In this document: positions 16,752 to 29,880 of the stretch, piece by piece
Numbering within the stretch: the stretch's first letter is position 1
Layout of the letters: each line of letters starts with the position of its first letter
From: Salinicoccus sediminis
Lineage (GTDB): Bacteria; Bacillota; Bacilli; Staphylococcales; Salinicoccaceae
DNA: 64,000 nucleotides
Direction: 5' to 3'
NCBI RefSeq assembly: GCF_000986795.1
Contig: NZ_LAYZ01000002.1
Coordinates: 62,001 to 126,000, forward strand
Notes under the pieces: generated by a model
Told to the model about the DNA's origin: nothing
What the model saw: only the letters and a program-made list of their open reading frames with translations
The model's database searches: none
Program-made: the position numbers and the translations under genes

Positions 16752-19700
16752 ATGAGTCAACTGATTCAATATGGAAGACACGCTAAACGCAGAAGCTATG
16801 CACGTATCGAAGAGAAATTGGATCTGCCTAACCTGATCGAAATTCAGACAAAGTCCTATGACTGGTTCCTGAAAACCGGTCTGATTGAGATGTTCAAGGA
16901 TATCTCTCCTGTCGAGGACTTTACTGGCAACATGTCACTTGAGTTTGTGGATTACAAACTGGGTGAGCCGAAATATGATGAGGATGAAGCAAAGAACCAC
17001 GATGCAACATATTCTGCACCGCTGCGTGTTAAAGTGCGCCTTGTCATCAAGGAAACCGGAGAAGTCAAGGAACAGGAAGTGTTCATGGGTGACTTCCCGC
17101 TGATGACGGATACAGGCACTTTCATCATCAATGGTGCTGAACGTGTTATCGTATCTCAGCTTGTCAGGAGTCCGTCTGTCTATTATTCAGAAAAGCTAGA
17201 CAAGAACGGCAAGACAAGCTTTGGTGCTACGGTGATTCCAAACCGTGGTGCATGGCTCGAATACGAAATCGATGCCAAAGATATCGTATATGTAAGGATT
17301 GACCGTACCCGCAAGCTGCCTATGACAGTATTGCTCAGGGCTCTCGGCTTTTCCACAGACCAGGAGATTGTAGAACTCCTGGGCGACAATGAATATATCA
17401 GAAACACACTGGAAAAAGACACGACAGAAACAGTAGACCAGGCGCTCCTAGAAATCTACGAACGACTTCGCCCGGGCGAACCGCCTACAGTTGAGAATGC
17501 AAGGAATCTCCTGTACTCCAGGTTCTTCGATCCGAAGCGTTATGATCTTGCAAACGTCGGCCGCTACAAGATGAACAAAAAACTTCACCTTCAGAACCGC
17601 CTGTTCAACCAAGTGCTGGCGGAACCCATCGTTGATAAAGAGACCGGCGAAATCGTGGCGGAGGCTGGAACAACAATAGACCGCCGCACACTGGACAGCA
17701 TCATCGATGTGCTGGAATCGAGTGCCAACCTTGAAACATACCATCTGGAAAACGGACTTCTTGATGAGCCGGTGGAAATCCAGTCCATCAAAGTCGAAGC
17801 GCCGAACCAGGAAGAGGGAACGACGACCATCATCGGTAACGCATTCCCTGATGTGGAGGTCAAATCGATCACACCGTCAGATATCATCGCTTCCATGAGC
17901 TATTTCTTCAACCTGCTGCATGGAGTGGGTCATACAGATGATATCGACCATCTCGGCAACCGCCGTCTGCGCTCTGTGGGCGAATTGCTGCAGAACCAGT
18001 TCAGGATCGGTGTATCCCGTATGGAGCGTGTCGTAAGGGAACGTATGTCCATCCAGGATACAGAGTCCATTACGCCGCAGCAGCTGATCAACATCAGACC
18101 TGTGATTGCATCCATCAAGGAATTCTTCGGAAGCTCACAGCTCTCACAATTCATGGACCAGACGAACCCGCTTGCGGAACTTACACATAAACGCCGCCTC
18201 TCGGCTCTCGGACCCGGCGGTCTGACGCGTGAACGCGCCGGCATGGAAGTGCGTGACGTGCACTACTCCCACTACGGACGCATGTGCCCGATTGAAACAC
18301 CGGAGGGGCCGAACATCGGTCTGATCAACTCCCTGTCAAGCTATGCCCGGGTGAATGAATTCGGCTTTATCGAGACCCCTTACCGCAGGGTGGATGCCGA
18401 AACGAACAGCGTGACGGGCCATATCGACTACCTTACAGCTGACGAAGAGGACAACTATGTAGTCGCACAGGCGAACGCCGCGCTGGAAGAGGATGGATCA
18501 TTCATCAATGAAGAAATCCTCTGCCGTTTCCGGGGCAACAACACCAAAATGGCAAGGGAACGCATGGACTACATGGACGTTTCACCGAAGCAGGTGGTAT
18601 CTGCAGCGACGGCATGCATCCCGTTCCTTGAGAACGATGACTCCAACCGTGCTCTCATGGGTGCGAACATGCAGCGTCAGGCGGTACCTCTCCTGATCCC
18701 TGAATCCCCGCATATCGGCACCGGCATGGAGCACGTGGCAGCACGTGATTCCGGAGCGGCGATCGTATCCCGCTACAAAGGCCGTGTAGAACATGTGGCA
18801 GCGAATGAAGTGCATGTGCGCCGTATCGAAGAAGAGAACGGCAAAGAGACAGAAACTGAAAAAGATATCTATAACATGTCCAAATTCATACGTTCCAACT
18901 CAGGGACATGCTACAACCAGAAGCCGATCGTATCGGCGGGCGATGTTGTATCCAAAGGTGAAATCCTTGCCGATGGCCCTTCCATGGACAACGGTGAGAT
19001 GGCGCTCGGCAGGAACGTGGTGGTCGGCTTCATGACATGGGACGGCTACAACTATGAGGATGCTGTCATCATGAGTGAACGCCTCGTGAAGGATGATGTC
19101 TACACATCCATCCATATCGAGGAGTATGAATCCGAATCGCGTGATACGAAACTCGGACCTGAAGAAATCACACGCGATATTCCGAACGTTTCAGATAACG
19201 CACTGAAGAAACTCGATGACAGAGGTATCGTACACATCGGTGCCGAAGTCAAGGACGGCGATATTCTCGTTGGTAAAGTAACGCCTAAGGGTGTTACCGA
19301 ACTTACAGCGGAAGAGCGTCTCCTGCATGCAATATTCGGTGAAAAGGCGAGGGAAGTCCGCGATACGTCACTCCGTGTACCGCACGGTGCAGGCGGAATC
19401 GTCCTCGATGTCAAAGTCTTCAACCGTGCAGATGGCGATGAGCTTTCACCAGGCGTCAACCAGCTTGTCCGCGTCTATATCGTCCAGAAGAGGAAGATCA
19501 GCGTAGGGGACAAGATGTGCGGCCGTCACGGCAACAAAGGTGTAATTTCCAAGATTCTCCCGGAAGAAGATATGCCTTACCTGCCGGATGGCACACCAAT
19601 CGACATCATGCTCAATCCGCTTGGGGTGCCTTCCCGCATGAACATCGGGCAGGTTCTTGAGCTTCACCTGGGCATGGCGGCAAGAGCCATGGGCCTTAAG

Positions 19701-20288
19701 ATGGCGTCACCTGTATTTGACGGTGCGAACGAAGAAGATGTATGGAGCACAATGGAAGAAGCAGGGCTTGCCCGCGACGGTAAGACAGTCCTCTATGACG
19801 GACGCACAGGCGAACCGTTCGAGAACCGTATATCCGTAGGCGTAATGTACATGCTGAAACTCGCACATATGGTAGATGATAAACTGCACGCCAGAAGTAC
19901 AGGGCCATACTCACTCGTTACACAGCAGCCGCTTGGTGGTAAAGCACAATTCGGTGGACAGCGTTTCGGCGAGATGGAAGTATGGGCGCTTGAAGCATAC
20001 GGTGCCGCGTATACCCTGCAGGAAATCCTGACAGTCAAATCCGATGATACAGTCGGACGCGTGAAGACGTATGAAGCGATTGTCAAAGGAGAAAACGTCC
20101 CTAAACCTGGTGTACCTGAGTCCTTCCGCGTATTGATGAAGGAACTTCAAAGTCTTGGTCTTGATGTCAACATTCTCGATGAGAACGATGAAGAGATTGA
20201 AATGAGAGATACCGAAGAGGATGAAACATCCAATCAGGTTAACTTGAGTGAGAACACTGATGCTAAAACTGAAGATGTAACTGAATGA
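16752..20288 (+). CDS. rpoB: DNA-directed RNA polymerase subunit beta
   Basis: Core polymerase subunit, 1178 residues from ATG 16752. The start is chosen because AGGGGTGA lies 8 bases upstream and the N-terminus then reads [19 protein letters not shown] like other RpoB proteins; an in-frame GTG four codons earlier is inside that site. The rifampicin pocket ([17 protein letters not shown], then [13 protein letters not shown]) has the usual drug-sensitive residues. The catalytic-site neighbour [12 protein letters not shown] is present. The C-terminus has a short acidic extension after [10 protein letters not shown]. rpoC follows 37 bases later. Confidence 0.98.
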   Translation: MSQLIQYGRHAKRRSYARIEEKLDLPNLIEIQTKSYDWFLKTGLIEMFKDISPVEDFTGNMSLEFVDYKLGEPKYDEDEAKNHDATYSAPLRVKVRLVIKETGEVKEQEVFMGDFPLMTDTGTFIINGAERVIVSQLVRSPSVYYSEKLDKNGKTSFGATVIPNRGAWLEYEIDAKDIVYVRIDRTRKLPMTVLLRALGFSTDQEIVELLGDNEYIRNTLEKDTTETVDQALLEIYERLRPGEPPTVENARNLLYSRFFDPKRYDLANVGRYKMNKKLHLQNRLFNQVLAEPIVDKETGEIVAEAGTTIDRRTLDSIIDVLESSANLETYHLENGLLDEPVEIQSIKVEAPNQEEGTTTIIGNAFPDVEVKSITPSDIIASMSYFFNLLHGVGHTDDIDHLGNRRLRSVGELLQNQFRIGVSRMERVVRERMSIQDTESITPQQLINIRPVIASIKEFFGSSQLSQFMDQTNPLAELTHKRRLSALGPGGLTRERAGMEVRDVHYSHYGRMCPIETPEGPNIGLINSLSSYARVNEFGFIETPYRRVDAETNSVTGHIDYLTADEEDNYVVAQANAALEEDGSFINEEILCRFRGNNTKMARERMDYMDVSPKQVVSAATACIPFLENDDSNRALMGANMQRQAVPLLIPESPHIGTGMEHVAARDSGAAIVSRYKGRVEHVAANEVHVRRIEEENGKETETEKDIYNMSKFIRSNSGTCYNQKPIVSAGDVVSKGEILADGPSMDNGEMALGRNVVVGFMTWDGYNYEDAVIMSERLVKDDVYTSIHIEEYESESRDTKLGPEEITRDIPNVSDNALKKLDDRGIVHIGAEVKDGDILVGKVTPKGVTELTAEERLLHAIFGEKAREVRDTSLRVPHGAGGIVLDVKVFNRADGDELSPGVNQLVRVYIVQKRKISVGDKMCGRHGNKGVISKILPEEDMPYLPDGTPIDIMLNPLGVPSRMNIGQVLELHLGMAARAMGLKMASPVFDGANEEDVWSTMEEAGLARDGKTVLYDGRTGEPFENRISVGVMYMLKLAHMVDDKLHARSTGPYSLVTQQPLGGKAQFGGQRFGEMEVWALEAYGAAYTLQEILTVKSDDTVGRVKTYEAIVKGENVPKPGVPESFRVLMKELQSLGLDVNILDENDEEIEMRDTEEDETSNQVNLSENTDAKTEDVTE

Positions 20289-20325
20289 TGACTGAGCTTG
20301 ATAAAACTTTAGGGAGGAAAGCTCA

Positions 20326-23300
20326 TTGATAGATGTTAATAGATTCCAATATATGAAAATAGGTTTGGCTTCATCTGAAAAGATCCGTTCCTGGTCTTTC
20401 GGTGAAGTGAAAAAGCCAGAAACGATCAACTATAGAACGCTTAAGCCCGAGCGTGACGGTCTGTTCTGTGAGAAAATTTTCGGTCCGACCAAGGACTGGG
20501 AATGCAGCTGCGGCAAATATAAACGTGTAAGATACAAAGGCATGGTCTGCGACCGCTGCGGCGTCGAAGTGACCCGCGCCAAAGTACGCCGTGAGAGGAT
20601 GGGGCACATTGAACTTGCTGCCCCGGTTTCCCATATATGGTATTTCAAAGGCATCCCTTCCCGCATGGGACTGCTTTTGGACATGTCACCGCGTTCCCTT
20701 GAAGAGGTCATTTATTTCGCCTCCTACGTGGTAGTCAAGCCCGGTTCCACCGGACTTGAGCCGAAACAGCTGCTGACAGAGCGTGAGTATCGTGAATACT
20801 ACGACAAGCACGGCAACACTTTCACTGCAAAGATGGGTGCTGAAGCAATCAGGGACCTTCTGGAGGACGTGAAGCTCGACGAAGAGCTTGAAATGCTCAG
20901 GAAAGAACTTGAGACTGCGACAGGACAGCGCCTGACAAGAGCAATCAAGCGCCTTGAAGTCGTCGAGTCCTTCCGTAGTTCCGGCAACAATCCTGCATGG
21001 ATGATCCTCGATGTACTGCCGATCATCCCGCCGGAAATCCGCCCGATGGTACAGTTGGACGGCGGCCGTTTTGCAACGAGTGACCTGAACGATCTCTATC
21101 GCCGTGTAATCAACCGTAACAACCGCCTGAAACGCCTGCTTGACCTTGGCGCTCCCGGCATCATCGTACAGAACGAGAAACGCATGCTGCAGGAAGCGGT
21201 GGACGCGCTGATCGATAACGGCCGCCGCGGCCGACCTGTGACAGGACCGGGCAACCGTCCGCTCAAATCCCTGTCACACATGCTCAAAGGTAAACAGGGG
21301 CGTTTCCGTCAGAACCTGCTCGGTAAGCGTGTCGACTATTCCGGACGTTCCGTTATCGTCGTAGGCCCTTCCCTCAAAATGTACCAGTGCGGTCTGCCGA
21401 GGGAAATGGCGCTCGAACTCTTCAAGCCTTTCGTCATGAAAGAGCTTGTTGAGCGTGAAATGGCGACGAACATCAAAAATGCCAAAGGCAAGATCGAACG
21501 CATGGAAAACGAAGTATGGGACGTTCTTGAAGATGTCATCAAGGAACACCCGGTACTGCTCAACCGTGCGCCGACACTCCACCGTCTGGGGATCCAGGCG
21601 TTTGAGGCGACGCTGGTGGAAGGGCGTGCGATCCGTCTCCATCCGCTCGTGACGACAGCCTACAACGCCGACTTTGACGGTGACCAGATGGCCGTCCACG
21701 TACCGCTTTCAAAAGAAGCCCAGGCGGAAGCGCGCATGCTGATGCTTGCGGCGCAGAACATCCTTAACCCGAAAGACGGCAAGCCGGTTGTTACACCGTC
21801 ACAGGATATGGTTCTTGGTAACTACTATCTGACGCTTGAAAGAGAAAACGAAAAGCGTGAAGGGCACATCTTCAAAGATGCCAATGAAGTGGTCATGGCG
21901 TACCAGAATGGTTACGTCGGATTGCACACGCGCATCGGCGTCCATACAAATGCATATGGAGCGGAGAAAGTCTCTGAAGATAACGAAGGCAAGATCCTGA
22001 TGACAACTACGGGTAAAGTCATCTTCAACCAGATCATGCCGCCGTCCTTCCCTTATATAAACGAACCGACAAGGGAGAACCTGGAGTTCAAGACACCGGA
22101 CAGATACTTCGTCAGGGCATCCGAACTTGGTGAAGAAGGACTGAGGGCCAGGTTTGAAAAGACGCCTGTCGGCGATCCGTTCAACAAGAAATTCCTCGGT
22201 CAGATCATTGCCGAAGTGTTCAACAAATTCCACATTACAGAAACATCCGTAATGCTGGACCTTATGAAAGACCTCGGATTCAAGTATTCTTCCAAAGCGG
22301 GTATCACAGTAGGGGTATCCGACATCGTCGTCCTTCCTGACAAGCAGGAGATCATCGATGAAACGGAAGAGAAAGTGGAGAAAGTCCAGAAGCAGTTTAC
22401 ACGCGGTCTTATTACAGAAGAAGAACGCTATGGTGCTGTCATTGAACTCTGGACGAAGGCGAAGGATGTCATACAGGAGCGCCTGATGCAGTCGCTTGAC
22501 CGTCTGAATCCTATCTTCATGATGAGTGACTCCGGTGCCCGTGGTAACGCATCTAACTTCACACAGCTTGCCGGCATGCGTGGTCTGATGGCCAACCCGT
22601 CCGGGCAGATCATCGAACTTCCGATCAAATCAAGCTTCCGTGAAGGACTGACAGTGCTCGAGTACTTCATATCCACTCACGGTGCCCGTAAGGGTCTTGC
22701 GGATACAGCGCTTAAGACAGCCGACTCAGGTTATCTGACACGCCGTCTTGTCGATGTTGCGCAGGATGTCATCGTCCGCGAAGAAGACTGCGGAACAGAC
22801 AAAGGCCTGCTGGTTTCTGCACTTACCGAAGGTTCCGAACTGATCGAACCGCTGATTGACCGCCTCGAAGGCCGTTATTCAAAAGAGACGGTAAGGCATC
22901 CGGAAACAAACGAGATCCTTGTGCGTTCCAATGAACTGATCACATCCGATCTTGCCAAGGAAATCGTGACAAGCGGCGTCGAAGAGATGTATATCCGCTC
23001 TGCATTCACCTGCAACACACGCCACGGTGTCTGTGAACGCTGCTACGGCAAAAACCTGGCGACAGGCGAAAAAGTCGAAGCCGGTGAAGCGGTCGGTACA
23101 ATCGCTGCCCAGTCCATCGGTGAGCCGGGTACACAGCTCACAATGCGTACATTCCATACAGGCGGTGTCGCGGGAAGCGACATCACCCAGGGTCTGCCGC
23201 GTATCCAGGAGCTGTTCGAAGCCCGTAACCCGAAAGGTCAGGCTGCCGTCTCTGAAATCCGCGGTGCGGTCACTGATATCGAAATCGTCAAAGACCGCCA

Positions 23301-23949
23301 GCAGGAAGTCAAAATTAAAGGCGAACAGGAGACGAAGACGTATACCGTACCTGCCACTGCAAGGCTGATAGTGGATATCGGTGACGTCGTCGAACCGGGT
23401 CAGCCGCTCAATGAAGGTTCGATCGAACCTAAGGAACTGCTGACAATCGCCGGACTGAACCGCACTCAGGAATACCTTCTCAAAGAAGTTCAGAAGGTAT
23501 ACCGCATGCAGGGTGTTGAAATCGATGATAAACACGTTGAGGTCATGGTAAGACAGATGCTCAGAAAAGTGAGGATCATCGATGCAGGGGATACTTCACT
23601 GCTGCCGGGTGCCCTTGTGGACATCCACCAGTTTACGGATTCCAACAAAGACATCTTCAAGAAACGCAAGCGCCCTGCGACAGCAAAACCTGTACTGCTT
23701 GGTATCACCAAAGCATCTCTTGAAACAGAAAGCTTCCTGTCCGCAGCAAGCTTCCAGGAAACAACAAGAGTTCTCACAGATGCTGCAATCAAAGGCAAGC
23801 GCGATGAATTGCTCGGCCTCAAGGAGAACGTCATCATCGGTAAATTGATTCCTGCCGGTACCGGCATGCCAAAATACCGTGATGTCGAAATTGATGTCGC
23901 AGCAAAACCTGTCGAAGAAGCGCAGGAGGAAGTGCTGGTCGAAGAGTAA
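20326..23949 (+). CDS. rpoC: DNA-directed RNA polymerase subunit beta'
   Basis: Core subunit of 1207 residues that holds the active-site magnesium: the [15 protein letters not shown] motif is intact. The N-terminal zinc finger has [20 protein letters not shown], and the second zinc site has [13 protein letters not shown]. The start is TTG 20326 behind AGGGAGG; the resulting [15 protein letters not shown] agrees with other Bacillales RpoC, which often use TTG. A strong terminator follows. Confidence 0.98.
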   Translation: MIDVNRFQYMKIGLASSEKIRSWSFGEVKKPETINYRTLKPERDGLFCEKIFGPTKDWECSCGKYKRVRYKGMVCDRCGVEVTRAKVRRERMGHIELAAPVSHIWYFKGIPSRMGLLLDMSPRSLEEVIYFASYVVVKPGSTGLEPKQLLTEREYREYYDKHGNTFTAKMGAEAIRDLLEDVKLDEELEMLRKELETATGQRLTRAIKRLEVVESFRSSGNNPAWMILDVLPIIPPEIRPMVQLDGGRFATSDLNDLYRRVINRNNRLKRLLDLGAPGIIVQNEKRMLQEAVDALIDNGRRGRPVTGPGNRPLKSLSHMLKGKQGRFRQNLLGKRVDYSGRSVIVVGPSLKMYQCGLPREMALELFKPFVMKELVEREMATNIKNAKGKIERMENEVWDVLEDVIKEHPVLLNRAPTLHRLGIQAFEATLVEGRAIRLHPLVTTAYNADFDGDQMAVHVPLSKEAQAEARMLMLAAQNILNPKDGKPVVTPSQDMVLGNYYLTLERENEKREGHIFKDANEVVMAYQNGYVGLHTRIGVHTNAYGAEKVSEDNEGKILMTTTGKVIFNQIMPPSFPYINEPTRENLEFKTPDRYFVRASELGEEGLRARFEKTPVGDPFNKKFLGQIIAEVFNKFHITETSVMLDLMKDLGFKYSSKAGITVGVSDIVVLPDKQEIIDETEEKVEKVQKQFTRGLITEEERYGAVIELWTKAKDVIQERLMQSLDRLNPIFMMSDSGARGNASNFTQLAGMRGLMANPSGQIIELPIKSSFREGLTVLEYFISTHGARKGLADTALKTADSGYLTRRLVDVAQDVIVREEDCGTDKGLLVSALTEGSELIEPLIDRLEGRYSKETVRHPETNEILVRSNELITSDLAKEIVTSGVEEMYIRSAFTCNTRHGVCERCYGKNLATGEKVEAGEAVGTIAAQSIGEPGTQLTMRTFHTGGVAGSDITQGLPRIQELFEARNPKGQAAVSEIRGAVTDIEIVKDRQQEVKIKGEQETKTYTVPATARLIVDIGDVVEPGQPLNEGSIEPKELLTIAGLNRTQEYLLKEVQKVYRMQGVEIDDKHVEVMVRQMLRKVRIIDAGDTSLLPGALVDIHQFTDSNKDIFKKRKRPATAKPVLLGITKASLETESFLSAASFQETTRVLTDAAIKGKRDELLGLKENVIIGKLIPAGTGMPKYRDVEIDVAAKPVEEAQEEVLVEE

Positions 23950-23969
23950 TTCTTCACCGGCGGTATTTG

Positions 23970-24002
23970 GCCGGGGCGGAGCGTCCCGGCTTTTATTCTT
24001 TT
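23970..24002 (+). terminator. Terminator after rpoC
   Basis: GC-rich stem GCCGGGGC / GCGTCCCGGC around GGA at 23970-23990, followed by TTTTATTCTTTT. Confidence 0.88.
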
Positions 24003-24033
24003 AAGAAATCCGATAAAAATATCAGGATCCGAA

Positions 24034-24077
24034 AATTATAGTCCTTGACTTTGAAAAGTCCGGATGATACTATAATT
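24034..24077 (+). promoter_or_regulatory. Promoter of the str operon with an overlapping inverted repeat
   Basis: TTGACT (24045-24050) and TACTAT (24068-24073), spacer 17. A perfect 9-bp inverted repeat AATTATAGT (24034-24042) / ACTATAATT (24069-24077) brackets the -35 box and covers the -10 box, so it could be an operator. Start near 24080. Confidence 0.65.
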
Positions 24078-24084
24078 AAGGTTA

Positions 24085-24160
24085 CTCCATGTGGGGGTTT
24101 TGTGCCTTTATATGGAGATACAAAATGTTGAAATGTAAGAATTTTTCTTACACATTTTTT
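24085..24160 (+). other. Structured rpsL leader with a terminator-like hairpin
   Basis: Two hairpins lie between the promoter and rpsL. The first is CTCCAT (24085-24090) / ATGGAG (24112-24117). The second is TGTAAGAA (24134-24141), TTT, TTCTTACA (24145-24152), followed by CA and six T. The second looks like an intrinsic terminator in the leader, which suggests attenuation of the str operon. A possible 8-codon frame from ATG 24113 ends at the foot of the second hairpin; its ribosome site is poor. Confidence 0.5.
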
Positions 24161-24218
24161 ATACCCAAAAAATGAACCACCTGGATGTGTGGGATTAAGA
24201 AAAGAGAGGAGGAAGAAC

Positions 24219-24638
24219 ATGCCAACTATTAATCAGCTTGTCAGAAAATCTCGTCAGTCTAAATCAAAAACATCAGACTCACCAGCTCTGAACAGAGGAT
24301 TCAACAGTCTTAAGAAACGCGTTACCAACGAAACTGCTCCACAAAAACGTGGTGTCTGCACTCGTGTGGGTACGATGACTCCTAAGAAACCGAACTCTGC
24401 TCTCCGTAAATACGCTCGTGTGAGACTTTCAAATAATGTCGAAGTGAATGCATACATTCCTGGAATCGGGCACAACCTCCAGGAGCACAGTGTGGTACTC
24501 ATCCGCGGCGGCCGTGTAAAAGACCTGCCAGGTGTACGCTACCATATCGTGCGCGGTGCGCTTGACACTTCCGGTGTCGACACTCGCAGACAGGGCCGTT
24601 CCCTATACGGTACCAAGAAGCCTAAAGCTAAAAAATAA
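24219..24638 (+). CDS. rpsL: 30S ribosomal protein S12
   Basis: Decoding-centre protein of 139 residues. ATG 24219 follows GAGAGGAGGAAGAAC; in-frame codons upstream belong to the leader. [15 protein letters not shown] begins the protein. The [10 protein letters not shown] and LPGVRYH loops that mutate in streptomycin resistance carry the normal residues. In Bacillus and Staphylococcus an L7Ae-like gene (rplGB/ybxF) sits between rpoC and rpsL; no such frame exists here. Confidence 0.97.
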   Translation: MPTINQLVRKSRQSKSKTSDSPALNRGFNSLKKRVTNETAPQKRGVCTRVGTMTPKKPNSALRKYARVRLSNNVEVNAYIPGIGHNLQEHSVVLIRGGRVKDLPGVRYHIVRGALDTSGVDTRRQGRSLYGTKKPKAKK

Positions 24639-24695
24639 ACAGGCCGTATCCAACGGTTCTGTTCTGAAAAAAATTATTTGAAGGGAGGCAAAACT

Positions 24696-25166
24696 ATGCC
24701 ACGTAAAGGACCAGTTGCCAAAAGAGACGTACTGCCGGATCCGATCCACAACTCCAAGCTTGTGACTAAACTCATCAACAAAATGATGGTTGACGGCAAA
24801 CGCGGTACATCCCAAAGAATTCTCTATTCTGCATTTGATCTTGTACAGGAACGTTCTGGCAGGGATGCTATGGAAGTCTTCGATGAAGCAATCGATAACA
24901 TCATGCCGGTACTTGAAGTTAAAGCCCGCCGTGTTGGTGGATCCAACTACCAGGTGCCAGTTGAGGTACGCGCAGAGCGCCGTACGACTCTCGGACTTCG
25001 TTGGCTTGTGAACTACGCACGTCTGCGTGGGGAGAAGACAATGGAAGAACGTCTTGCAAACGAAATTCTTGATGCTGCCAACAACACAGGCGGCGCTGTC
25101 AAGAAACGCGAAGAAACTCACAAAATGGCAGAGGCTAACAGAGCATTCGCCCATTACCGTTGGTAG
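24696..25166 (+). CDS. rpsG: 30S ribosomal protein S7
   Basis: Head protein of the small subunit, 156 residues, starting [16 protein letters not shown] at ATG 24696 behind AAGGGAGG. The conserved [15 protein letters not shown] and [15 protein letters not shown] stretches are intact, and the C-terminus ends NRAFAHYRW as usual. Located 57 bases after rpsL and 59 before fusA in the str operon. Confidence 0.97.
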   Translation: MPRKGPVAKRDVLPDPIHNSKLVTKLINKMMVDGKRGTSQRILYSAFDLVQERSGRDAMEVFDEAIDNIMPVLEVKARRVGGSNYQVPVEVRAERRTTLGLRWLVNYARLRGEKTMEERLANEILDAANNTGGAVKKREETHKMAEANRAFAHYRW

Positions 25167-25225
25167 TAGGCGGGTAATACAGCCTTTAAATTTCAACCCA
25201 TTCCTGGAAGGAGAAAAGAATACCA

Positions 25226-27307
<2,082 letters not shown>

Positions 27308-27316
27308 TCAGCTGGC

Positions 27317-27345
27317 TTGATTTTTACACCCGAATCATTTATAAG
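27317..27345 (+). promoter_or_regulatory. Candidate tuf promoter
   Basis: TTGATT (27317-27322) and TATAAG (27340-27345), spacer 17, right after the fusA stop. A GC-rich hairpin GGGCGGG / CCCGTCC follows at about 27364-27382 in the leader. Confidence 0.5.
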
Positions 27346-27428
27346 TGATTTAGAAACACCTCCGGGCGGGGAAGACCCGTCCTGAGTTTCAAATAAAAAC
27401 AACTTACTTTAAGGAGAGGTATAACAAA

Positions 27429-28616
27429 ATGGCTAAAGAAAAATTTGACCGTTCCAAAACACATGCCAATATTGGTACAATTGGTCACGTTGACCACGGT
27501 AAAACGACTTTGACAGCTGCAATCGCAACTGTACTTGCTAAACATGGTGACACTACAGCTCAGAGCTACGCTCAGATCGACAACGCTCCAGAAGAAAAAG
27601 AGCGTGGTATCACAATCAACACGTCCCACATCGAGTATGAAACTGACAGCCGTCACTATGCTCACGTAGACTGCCCGGGACACGCTGACTACGTTAAGAA
27701 CATGATCACTGGTGCTGCTCAAATGGACGGCGGTATCCTCGTAGTATCTGCAGCAGACGGCCCGATGCCACAAACTCGTGAGCACATCCTGCTTTCACGT
27801 AACGTTGGTGTACCGGCACTTGTTGTATTCCTTAACAAAGTTGACATGGTTGACGACGAAGAACTTCTTGAACTCGTTGAAATGGAAGTCCGTGAACTTC
27901 TTTCTGAATACGACTTCCCTGGCGACGACATCCCTGTAATCGCTGGTTCAGCTCTCAAAGCTCTTGAAGGCGATGCAGATTATGAAAACAAAATCATGGA
28001 ACTGATGGAAGCTGTAGACACTTACATTCCAACTCCAGAGCGCGACTCTGACAAGCCATTCATGATGCCAGTTGAGGACGTATTCTCAATCACTGGCCGT
28101 GGTACAGTAGCAACTGGCCGTGTTGACCGTGGACAGATCAAAGTCGGTGACGAAGTTGAAATCATCGGTCTTGCTGAAGAATCCGGTAAAACAACTGTTA
28201 CAGGTGTTGAAATGTTCCGTAAGCTTCTTGACTATGCAGAAGCTGGCGACAACATCGGTGCGCTGCTCCGTGGTGTAGCACGCGAAGACATCCAGCGTGG
28301 ACAAGTACTTGCTAAACCTGGGTCCATCACTCCACACACAAACTTCAAAGCTGAAGTTTATGTTCTTTCAAAAGAAGAAGGCGGACGTCACACTCCATTC
28401 TTCAACAACTACCGTCCTCAGTTCTACTTCCGTACAACTGACGTAACTGGTGTTGTTAACCTTCCAGAAGGAACTGAAATGGTTATGCCTGGCGACAACG
28501 TTGAAATGACAGTTGAACTCATTTCCCCAATCGCAATCGAAGACGGTACTCGTTTCTCTATCCGTGAGGGTGGACGTACTGTTGGATCAGGCGTTGTAAC
28601 TGAAATCGTTAAATAA
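27429..28616 (+). CDS. tuf: Elongation factor Tu
   Basis: Delivers aminoacyl-tRNA to the ribosome; 395 residues. G1 [14 protein letters not shown], switch [16 protein letters not shown]3 [12 protein letters not shown] and NKVD are intact, and the C-terminus ends [11 protein letters not shown]. Codon use is the most biased in the window. AAGGAGAGG lies before the ATG. It is the last gene of the str operon and has its own candidate promoter and a strong terminator. Confidence 0.98.
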   Translation: MAKEKFDRSKTHANIGTIGHVDHGKTTLTAAIATVLAKHGDTTAQSYAQIDNAPEEKERGITINTSHIEYETDSRHYAHVDCPGHADYVKNMITGAAQMDGGILVVSAADGPMPQTREHILLSRNVGVPALVVFLNKVDMVDDEELLELVEMEVRELLSEYDFPGDDIPVIAGSALKALEGDADYENKIMELMEAVDTYIPTPERDSDKPFMMPVEDVFSITGRGTVATGRVDRGQIKVGDEVEIIGLAEESGKTTVTGVEMFRKLLDYAEAGDNIGALLRGVAREDIQRGQVLAKPGSITPHTNFKAEVYVLSKEEGGRHTPFFNNYRPQFYFRTTDVTGVVNLPEGTEMVMPGDNVEMTVELISPIAIEDGTRFSIREGGRTVGSGVVTEIVK

Positions 28617-28633
28617 TTTCAATATACAATGCT

Positions 28634-28665
28634 GAAGCCTGGACATCATGTCCAGGCTTCTTTTT
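28634..28665 (+). terminator. Terminator after tuf
   Basis: Perfect 12-bp stem GAAGCCTGGACA / TGTCCAGGCTTC with a TCA loop, followed by TTTTT. The convergent amidohydrolase operon ends 43 bases further on. Confidence 0.9.
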
Positions 28666-28707
28666 GTGCAAAGAAAAAGAACTGGAGTGCATATGCACCC
28701 GGATCCT

Positions 28708-29880
28708 CTATGCATTATCAAATTCCATTATTGTTCTGAGCAATGTTTCCAACCCGGCTTTCATGCCCGATTCATCAATATCGAACTTTGGATGATGATG
28801 GGGGTAGTCAGCGCCCAGTTCACTGTTGCCGACACCGGTATATACGTAAGCGCCTGGCCTGTTCTGCAGGAAGTAGGAGAAGTCCTCGCCGCCCATGGAC
28901 GGAGGATTTTCCTCTGCCGTCTTTACATATGCCGCATCCCTGACCGCACTGACGACATGCCCGACCTGCGCATTGTCATTGAGGAGGGCAGGGTAGCCGT
29001 CGCTGTATTCCACGGTGCACTGCACCCCGAAGCTTGATTCGATCCCTCTGGCGATGTTTTCGATGCGGTTCTGCACCTGTTCCTTGACTTCCCTTTCGAA
29101 AGTACGGACTGTCCCCCGGATTTCCGCAGTATCCGGAATGACATTGAACACCGAGCCGCTGTTGAACGTGCCTACTGTGACCACGGCGGATTTCAGCGGA
29201 TCCACGGTACGGGATACAATGGACTGGAGCTGCTGGATCAGGGAGGCTGCCGCGACTACCGGATCGATTGCGTCATGGGGTTCCGCCCCGTGGCCGCCCT
29301 GGCCCTGTATGATGATATTGAATGAATCCGCATTGGCATATGCATAGTCATATGTATATGACAGTGTTCCGACAGGATAGTTGCTTGAGACATGCTGGCC
29401 GAATACATAGTCAATACCATCCAGAGCCCCGTCTTCGACCATCGCACGGGCACCGCCCGGCAGCATCTCTTCGGCATGCTGGTGGATGAACACCACATTG
29501 ACCGGCAGCTCCTCTTTGTGATCCGAGAGGATGCGTGCGGCAGTGATCAGCATCGCCGTGTGGGCATCGTGTCCGCATGCATGCATGGCGCCGTCAATCT
29601 GTGATCTGTAGGGGACATCCTTCCCGTCCTGGATCGGCAGCGCATCAAAGTCGGCACGGAGACCGATTGTTGGGAAATTATCATCCACATGGAGTCTTGC
29701 GACGATGCCGTTTCCTCCGACATCCCTTCTTATATCAAAGCCAAGGTCCCTGATCTGGTCGTATATATACTGTTTCGTATTTTCCTCCTGGAATGAAACC
29801 TCGGGATACATGTGCATATGGCGTCTGATCGCCACCATATCTTCGTACCTTGCTTCTATCTCTTTTGTTATGTCCATCAT
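28708..29880 (-). CDS. M20D-family amidohydrolase (third gene of the trio)
   Basis: Zinc/manganese-dependent amidohydrolase of 390 residues, of the kind that cleaves N-acyl amino acids (aminoacylase, hippurate hydrolase). Metal-site motifs are present: MHACGHDAHT, HQHAEE, GGEDF and the late HHHPKFDID. A lid/dimerisation domain is inserted in the middle. I use ATG 29880, with AAGGAG 8 bases before it, rather than the TTG one codon earlier; its A is also the last base of the upstream gene's TGA, so translation is probably coupled. S. aureus carries an M20 gene after tuf; here there are three. Substrate unknown. Confidence 0.88.
   Translation of the reverse strand: MMDITKEIEARYEDMVAIRRHMHMYPEVSFQEENTKQYIYDQIRDLGFDIRRDVGGNGIVARLHVDDNFPTIGLRADFDALPIQDGKDVPYRSQIDGAMHACGHDAHTAMLITAARILSDHKEELPVNVVFIHQHAEEMLPGGARAMVEDGALDGIDYVFGQHVSSNYPVGTLSYTYDYAYANADSFNIIIQGQGGHGAEPHDAIDPVVAAASLIQQLQSIVSRTVDPLKSAVVTVGTFNSGSVFNVIPDTAEIRGTVRTFEREVKEQVQNRIENIARGIESSFGVQCTVEYSDGYPALLNDNAQVGHVVSAVRDAAYVKTAEENPPSMGGEDFSYFLQNRPGAYVYTGVGNSELGADYPHHHPKFDIDESGMKAGLETLLRTIMEFDNA

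Noticed and set aside
18100-18260. Rifampicin-resistance change in rpoB
   Set aside because: The pocket sequence has the usual sensitive residues; nothing unusual is seen.
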